From Hoyosella altamirensis (lineage in GTDB: Bacteria; Actinomycetota; Actinomycetes; Mycobacteriales; Mycobacteriaceae), in assembly GCF_014191505.1 (NCBI RefSeq), contig NZ_JACHWS010000001.1, forward strand, positions 868,001 through 932,000: a stretch of DNA of 64,000 nucleotides, written 5' to 3'. Under the pieces are notes generated by a model, which saw only the letters and a list, made by a program, of their open reading frames with translations, searched no databases and was not told where the DNA came from. Both the position numbers and the translations under genes were made by a program. Numbering within the stretch: position 1 is the stretch's first letter; every line of letters starts with the position of its first letter. This document shows positions 60,201 through 64,000 of this stretch, piece after piece.

Positions 60201-60561
60201 CAAGGACCGCGCACCAAGGCTGGCCGACCGACGCGTCGAGAACCTGGAGCAGGTGCCATACGACTCGCTCGATTGCCCAGGGATCATCGTCCGCCGTGAC
60301 ACCACTGGCCGCGGCGATGGCCTCCTCGACGACTCGCGACGGTGCGGGGAACTCGATGTTGGCGGCGATTCCGTCTGTCCGGAGAGGATCGCCGCCCGCC
60401 CCGAGCACTGTGGAAAGCCGCTGGGATAGCCAGCGCTCAACACCTTTCGCGGGGACCGAGATCACCTCTGCAGCGAACGGATCCGCGAGTGGCTGCTCGA
60501 GGTGCCGCGCGAGTTGAGTCGCCAGCCGGGCTGCAGACCCGGCACGGTGGAGCTTCAGCAC
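57274..60561 (-). CDS. recC: Exodeoxyribonuclease V gamma subunit RecC
   Basis: I use GTG 60561 (1095 residues), which begins L-K-L-H-R-A-G-S-A and follows GGAAGGGG at about 10 nt; the frame runs 15 codons further. RecC features include P-A-K-G-V-E-R-W-L near 50, the typical F-F-G-P-T-R-L near 248-254, I-H-S-C-H-G near 370, and M-C-P-D near 405. It has a helicase-like fold without Walker residues. RecC recognises Chi and holds RecB and RecD together. The gene is first in the operon recC-recB-aph-recD. About 265 bp separate its start from the divergent frdA, room for both promoters. Confidence 0.94.
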   Translation of the reverse strand: MLKLHRAGSAARLATQLARHLEQPLADPFAAEVISVPAKGVERWLSQRLSTVLGAGGDPLRTDGIAANIEFPAPSRVVEEAIAAASGVTADDDPWAIERVVWHLLQVLDASVGQPWCAVLARHFGRRTDGRQDFRAGRRYATAAHLTGLFRRYSTERPDMLVDWAAGLHTDGAGSAIDADLDWQPQLWQELRGRIGHPSPAERLADVCARIRDMPECVPLPERLSFFGPTRLTTEQLRIIKALSAGRAVHVWTPHPSPALWDHLRGAPQSARRSGDTSVLGIRNPLLASLSRDVREFQLRIEPLCDEVAHYEDSPAPGTTLRHLQASIQNDEPPAPLAQTDPSIEIHSCHGVARQVEVLRECLLHLFSDIPDLEPRDVLIMCPDVETFAPHIRAVFGQDIATHPGQQLRVRLADRNLRQTNPLLSVVASLLELAASRVTASELLDFAANGPVRRAFGFKDEDIERLREWTVASGARWGLGDQQRSRFRLGGFPQNTFATGLDRILLGVAADESDLAWIDRALPLDDIGSGDIDLAGKFAELADRLDTVLRSLQGLKPARQWTHDLVDALDLLTEVPAAEAWQVGEARSALGDATRYSDSAELRLPDVRVLLERLLAGRPTRANFRTGELTVCTMVPMRSVPHRVVILLGLDDDKFPRGAGIDGDDVLSRDPCVGERDPRSEDRQLLLDAIMAAQERLLLFFTGCDPVTGNRLPPAVPLGEVVDAVTALAGSNPVTTHPLQPFDVRNFDPARPHSYDMNALAGARASQQPPKPARPFLDRPMLLAAKDTAITDLSDLVNFVVHPVQAFLRQRLGVVLPSEEDEIDDAFSAEVDNLVKWNIGDRMLNAVLSGHTIDDFRNAELRRGTLPPFTLGTQILDDISTTVDILSAASHSFHSGQPQTYDIDIDLGQGRRVTGSVSGVHGETLARTIYSRLGPKHRLHAWVHLVALACMEQGNWRAVTTGRGQGQRPAWRSVICAPDDPIALLRRLVDLRERGLTAPLPIAQNASAEYANRRHSGRSIDEAFEAASKTFDGRFGDCTDEHYSFVYGPGAQLASLASARPEADEASWSDDPTRFGVLACRLWLPLLDNESQVAP

Positions 60562-60762
60562 AGCGCCTACACCCCTTCCACTGATCCTGCACACAACCGT
60601 AACCACTGTGCGCCGCGTCGCGGGCGCAGTTACGCCGTGTCGGCGGGGCCGCCTGCGGTGAGGAGCTGCGCCGTACGCCCCTCCGGTTCCGTCAGCAGCC
60701 TGATTACCTGTACAGCCAATGCGGGCGGGCGTCTTTCTGAGAAGTCGATCAAGGAGTACTCT

Positions 60763-60778
60763 TGTGATCTAGATCACT
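60763..60778. promoter_or_regulatory. CRP-type binding site upstream of frdA
   Basis: TGTGATCTAGATCACT matches the actinobacterial CRP/GlxR consensus TGTGANNTANNTCACA at 15 of 16 positions counting the free Ns, and contains a perfect 14-bp palindrome (60764-60777). It ends 48 bp before the frdA start. Control of frdABCD by a cAMP-responsive regulator is inferred. Confidence 0.7.
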
Positions 60779-60826
60779 AGCTAATGCCGAGGTCGCAGGG
60801 TCCCAGCCAAGGTGCGGAGGTGGCGG

Positions 60827-62593
60827 ATGGCGTCAGGACCAGTTGCAGCGCACGATGTCGTGATCGTGGGAGGCGGCGGTGCTGGCTTGCGCGCAGCCAT
60901 TGCGATCGCGGAATCTGATCCCAGCCTGAGCATCGCGATCGTGTCGAAGGTGTACCCCATGCGGAGTCACACTGTGTCGGCGGAGGGTGGTGCCGCTGCG
61001 GTCGCAGGTGACGACGACACGTTCGACGAACACGCGTACGACACCGTCTCAGGCAGCGACTGGCTCTGTGACCAGGATGCGGTGGAAGCTTTCGTTGTCG
61101 AAGCGCGGCGCGAAATGCTGCAACTCGAACACTGGGGGTGTCCGTGGAGCCGTCGCGACGATGGCCGGATCGCGGTGCGCGCCTTCGGCGGCATGAAGAA
61201 GAAGCGCACCTGGTTCGCGGCCGACAAAACTGGGTTCCACCTGCTGCACACCCTGTTTCAAACAGCTCTGTCTTACTCGGAGCTTGTCCGGTACGACGAA
61301 TGGTTCGCGACGAAACTCTTGGTCGACGACGGCAAGGTCCGAGGGGTCGTCGCGATCGAACTTGCCACAGGCCGTACCGAAACGATCCTCGCGAAATCCG
61401 TCATCGTGTGCACCGGCGGGTGTGGCAGAGTCTTCCCCTTCACGACGAACGCAGCCATCAAAACAGGTGACGGGATGGCTCTCGCGTACCGGGCCGGGGC
61501 AGCGCTGAAAGACATGGAGTTCGTGCAGTACCACCCAACTGGACTGCCGTTCACCGGGATTCTCATCACCGAAGCGACCCGCGCCGAAGGCGGATGGCTA
61601 CTGAACAAGGACGGCTACCGGTATCTCCAGGACTACGACCTCGGGAAACCAACGCAGGAGCCGGTGCTGCGCAGCATGGAACTCGGGCCGCGAGACCGGC
61701 TTTCTCAGGCGTTTGTGCACGAAATGGAGAAGGGCCGGACGATCGACACGCCCTCCGGTCCAGTGGTGCACTTGGATCTGCGGCACCTTGGCGAAAGCCT
61801 GATCAATCTCAAACTCCCGTTCGTGCGGGAGCTGTGCACCAATTACCAGAACATCGATCCAGTGCATGAACTGATCCCGGTCCGTCCCGTCGTGCACTAC
61901 ATGATGGGCGGCATCCATACCGACATCAATGGCTACACGGGAATGCCAGGGTTGTATGCGGCGGGCGAAGTCGCGTGCGTCAGCATCAACGGCGCCAATC
62001 GGCTTGGTTCCAATTCGCTTCCTGAACTGCTGGTATTCGGTGCGCGTGCGGGAGCCGCCGCAGCGGAATACGTGCGCACACAGGGCGTTGGCGGACCAGG
62101 GGGAGCGACAGCGGCGGTGGAGGCTCAGGGACGTGATGAGCAGCAGCGCCTTGAACGTGAACTCGCCGCCCGTCAGGAGCCGAGCAAGTACCGGATCGCG
62201 GATATCCGCGTTGCCATGCAGGACACGATGGAGGCAGGGGCAGGGATTTACCGCGACGAAGAATCGATGCGCGCGGCGGCGGACAAGCTGAAAGAACTGC
62301 GCGAGCAATTCGGGCACGCTGGTATCGACGACCACAGCCGCACTTTCAACACGGACCTTATCGCCAGCCTCGAACTCGATGGGATGCTCGACGTCGCGGA
62401 ATGCATTGTTGCGTCGGCCCTGCGCCGGGAGGAGTCCCGTGGCGCTCATCAGCGCACGGACTATCCGAAGCGTGATGACGAGCGCTACCTCGCACATTCG
62501 GTCGTCAATCTCGACAATGACGGCCCCCAGGTGTCTTACCAGCCAGTGACGATCACCCGTTGGCCACCAGCGGAACGGGTGTATGGGAGGTGA
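60827..62593 (+). CDS. frdA: Fumarate reductase flavoprotein subunit
   Basis: ATG 60827 follows GGAGGTGGCGG and gives 588 residues; a GTG five codons upstream is possible. The FAD-binding motif [10 protein letters not shown] is near 12-21, followed by [10 protein letters not shown] with the FAD-linking His near 46, Q-Y-H-P-T-G near 225, and [10 protein letters not shown] with the substrate-binding region near 345. The C-terminus carries the usual R-T-D-Y-P. It reduces fumarate with FrdB, or oxidises succinate in reverse. The operon with two small anchors FrdC/FrdD identifies it as QFR-type rather than SdhA. A CRP-type site lies upstream. Confidence 0.95.
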   Translation: MASGPVAAHDVVIVGGGGAGLRAAIAIAESDPSLSIAIVSKVYPMRSHTVSAEGGAAAVAGDDDTFDEHAYDTVSGSDWLCDQDAVEAFVVEARREMLQLEHWGCPWSRRDDGRIAVRAFGGMKKKRTWFAADKTGFHLLHTLFQTALSYSELVRYDEWFATKLLVDDGKVRGVVAIELATGRTETILAKSVIVCTGGCGRVFPFTTNAAIKTGDGMALAYRAGAALKDMEFVQYHPTGLPFTGILITEATRAEGGWLLNKDGYRYLQDYDLGKPTQEPVLRSMELGPRDRLSQAFVHEMEKGRTIDTPSGPVVHLDLRHLGESLINLKLPFVRELCTNYQNIDPVHELIPVRPVVHYMMGGIHTDINGYTGMPGLYAAGEVACVSINGANRLGSNSLPELLVFGARAGAAAAEYVRTQGVGGPGGATAAVEAQGRDEQQRLERELAARQEPSKYRIADIRVAMQDTMEAGAGIYRDEESMRAAADKLKELREQFGHAGIDDHSRTFNTDLIASLELDGMLDVAECIVASALRREESRGAHQRTDYPKRDDERYLAHSVVNLDNDGPQVSYQPVTITRWPPAERVYGR

Positions 62594-62599
62594 TGAACC

Positions 62600-63352
62600 G
62601 TGGCGGACACCATCACCGTGGAGGTCTTCCGCTTTCGGCCTGAGCAGGAGCCTGCCCCGGTTTTCGACAGTTACGATGTGCCGCTCCGCAAAGAGTGGGC
62701 GGTGCTCGACGCGCTGAACCACATCAAAGACCAGATCGACGGGACGCTGTCGTACCGCTGGTCGTGCCGGATGGGTATCTGCGGCAGCTGCGGAATGACC
62801 GTCAACGGTGAACCGAAACTGTCGTGCTCCGCGTTTCTCGTGGACTATGCGCCCGGTCCCGTTCGCGTCGAACCCCTGCAGAACTTCCCGGTAATCCGGG
62901 ATCTTGTCGTCAACATCGACGATTTCATGGAGAAACTTCCCACCGTTAAACCGTGGCTGGTGCGGAAGTCCGACGAGTCACCGGAGGAGATCGAGGACAC
63001 TGAGTACCTCCAGAGCCCCGAACAACTCGAGGACTACAAGAAGTACAGCATGTGCATCAACTGCATGCTCTGCTATTCGGCGTGCCCGGTATACGCGCTG
63101 GAACCCGAGTTTCTCGGGCCCGCCGCGATCGCGCTCGGACAGCGGTACAACCTCGACTCGCGTGATGAAGGAGCCGAGGACCGCCGGGACGTTCTTGCGT
63201 CAGCCCAGGGCGCGTGGGCGTGCACTCTGGTCGGCGAGTGCAGCGTCGCGTGCCCCAAGGGGGTTGACCCGGCCGGCGCAATCCAGCGCTACAAACTAAC
63301 GGCCGCGTCGCAGTCCGTGAAAGACCTGCTGATGCCGTGGGGGAAAAAATGA
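62600..63352 (+). CDS. frdB: Fumarate reductase iron-sulfur subunit
   Basis: A 250-residue protein from GTG 62600, 6 bp after frdA. Three cluster motifs are complete: [2Fe-2S] C-R-M-G-I-C-G-S-C near 56-64 with a later Cys in K-L-S-C, [4Fe-4S] C-I-N-C-M-L-C near 152-158, and [3Fe-4S] near 212-219 in G-E-C-S-V-A-C-P. It passes electrons between the membrane quinol site and FrdA. The stop overlaps the frdC ATG. Length and motif order match the mycobacterial FrdB. Confidence 0.95.
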   Translation: MADTITVEVFRFRPEQEPAPVFDSYDVPLRKEWAVLDALNHIKDQIDGTLSYRWSCRMGICGSCGMTVNGEPKLSCSAFLVDYAPGPVRVEPLQNFPVIRDLVVNIDDFMEKLPTVKPWLVRKSDESPEEIEDTEYLQSPEQLEDYKKYSMCINCMLCYSACPVYALEPEFLGPAAIALGQRYNLDSRDEGAEDRRDVLASAQGAWACTLVGECSVACPKGVDPAGAIQRYKLTAASQSVKDLLMPWGKK

Positions 63353-63753
63353 CCGCCCCGCCCCCGCAGGCGAGCAGTCAGTACCGGCCGTCGCTGCCGC
63401 TGCTCTGGTGGACGAAACGACGGACGTATTTCGTTTTCGCGATGCGTGAGCTGTCGTGCGTGTTCGTCGCCTGGTTCGTGGCGTTCATGGTGATGCTCAT
63501 CCATGCGGTGGGGCAGGGACCCGCCAGGTACGAGGATTTCCTCGACCTGGCGGGACGCCCCTGGGTGGTGGTAATCAACGTCCTCGCTCTCACGTTTCTC
63601 ATCGTGCATGCGGTCACGTGGTTTCAGCTCGCTCCGAAGGCCATGGTCGTGAAAGCGGGACCACAACAGGTGCCGCCCGCGGCGATCATGGGCGCCCATT
63701 TCGCGGGCTGGCTGATCATTTCGCTCATCGTTATGTGGGTGGTCCTGCGATGA
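63349..63753 (+). CDS. frdC: Fumarate reductase membrane anchor subunit C
   Basis: The protein has 134 residues from ATG 63349, which overlaps the frdB stop. Three transmembrane helices lie at about 33-55, 70-92 and 108-132. The pattern [18 protein letters not shown] near 36-47 and L-I-V-H-A-V-T-W-F near 83-92 closely resembles M. tuberculosis FrdC, as far as I recall it. It anchors the catalytic subunits and forms part of the menaquinol site. The stop overlaps the frdD start. Confidence 0.93.
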   Translation: MTAPPPQASSQYRPSLPLLWWTKRRTYFVFAMRELSCVFVAWFVAFMVMLIHAVGQGPARYEDFLDLAGRPWVVVINVLALTFLIVHAVTWFQLAPKAMVVKAGPQQVPPAAIMGAHFAGWLIISLIVMWVVLR

Positions 63754-64000
63754 TTCCGCCAGTTGAGAATCGGCGCGCACGGTGGGAACCCATAGCGTGG
63801 TTGTTGTTCAGCGCGGGCGGCATGTCGGCTGCCCTGTTTCTGCCGGTGCTGGTACTTCTGTTTGGTGTGCTGGCACCACTCGGCGTCATCTCACCTAGCC
63901 ATGAGCACCTGTACGCGGTGCTGAGCAACCCGCTGACGATGCTGGTGCTGTTCGGCGTGCTTTCGCTTTCCGCGTTCCACTGGGCTCACCGGTTCCGCCA
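63750..64000 (+). CDS. frdD: Fumarate reductase membrane anchor subunit D (3' end outside window)
   Basis: The first 83 residues are present and the frame is open at the window edge. ATG 63750 overlaps the frdC stop. The sequence opens P-V-E-N-R-R-A-R-W-E-P and then W-L-L-F-S-A-G-G-M near 18-26. A helix follows at about 18-45, and a second at about 60-80 with H-W-A-H-R-F at the cut end. This matches the FrdD pattern. With FrdC it completes the membrane part of menaquinol:fumarate reductase. About 35-40 residues are missing, judging by family length. Confidence 0.9.
   Translation, partial: MIPPVENRRARWEPIAWLLFSAGGMSAALFLPVLVLLFGVLAPLGVISPSHEHLYAVLSNPLTMLVLFGVLSLSAFHWAHRFR

Noticed and set aside
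1..64000. tRNA, rRNA, CRISPR array, insertion sequence or prophage
   Set aside because: By eye I found no tRNA T-loop pattern, regular spaced repeats, transposase or integrase frames, or phage structural genes. A tRNAscan or Infernal run would settle the RNA question.

Overview
The window is high-GC actinobacterial chromosome, most consistent with the order Mycobacteriales. The signs are frequent GTG/TTG starts with many ATGA or GTGA overlaps, three LLM-class oxidoreductases of the kind that often use F420, an EspG-type ESX chaperone beside WXG-type proteins, a CYP135/138-like P450, and an frdABCD operon whose FrdC/FrdD look mycobacterial. The genus is not proven; a Hoyosella- or Gordonia-like relative would fit. 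It holds 58 coding regions, two of them cut by the window edges. I found no rRNA, tRNA, CRISPR array, insertion sequence or prophage.

Layout. 1-5.3 kb: the end of an alpha/beta hydrolase, then a surface cluster of a cupredoxin-like lipoprotein, a Tat-exported multicopper oxidase, a TAP-like hydrolase and a YceI protein. 5.4-8.8 kb: divergent wrbA and an AhpD-like protein/hydrolase pair with a palindrome between them, an LLM enzyme and a secreted lytic transglycosylase. 9.2-18.6 kb: an EamA exporter, a MerR regulator coupled to an aldo/keto reductase, an asymmetric heterodimeric ABC exporter, an ABC-F protein and an SDR-DUF2867 protein. 18.6-31.8 kb: TM2 protein, AGCS symporter, glycerophosphodiesterase, TetR/P450 pair, MOSC protein, DHRS12-like SDR, AI-2E-type permease, CPA2 antiporter, ferritin-like/VIT1 fusion, an isolated HNH protein, DUF202 and a duplicated ABM-like protein.

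31.8-41.1 kb: a DinB protein, a PHA-synthase-like hydrolase, and a type VII secretion accessory island. In the island, an EspC-like protein and a WXG protein are followed by a third gene that appears split by a 4-bp tandem duplication. Divergent to them lie a stand-alone condensation-domain protein and an orphan EspG. A DUF2207 membrane protein and a His/Asp-rich lipoprotein follow. 41.2-48.8 kb: a compact ethanolamine module (permease-eutB-eutC, with a dienoyl-CoA-isomerase-like crotonase just before it) bracketed by two paralogous LLM oxidoreductases, with a DUF1697-Rieske pair. 49-51 kb: a small protein built of two internal repeats and an APC permease. 51.1-60.6 kb: recC-recB-aph-recD, the DNA end-repair operon with a phosphotransferase gene inside it. 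60.8-64 kb: frdABCD under an almost perfect CRP-type site.

Most of the window is ordinary metabolic and surface-biology chromosome. The parts most worth a second look are the type VII accessory island with its apparent repeat-mediated frameshift, the phosphotransferase inside the recBCD operon, the cupredoxin/multicopper oxidase pair, the isolated HNH protein, and a 20-bp perfect hairpin between convergent genes at 41.1 kb.
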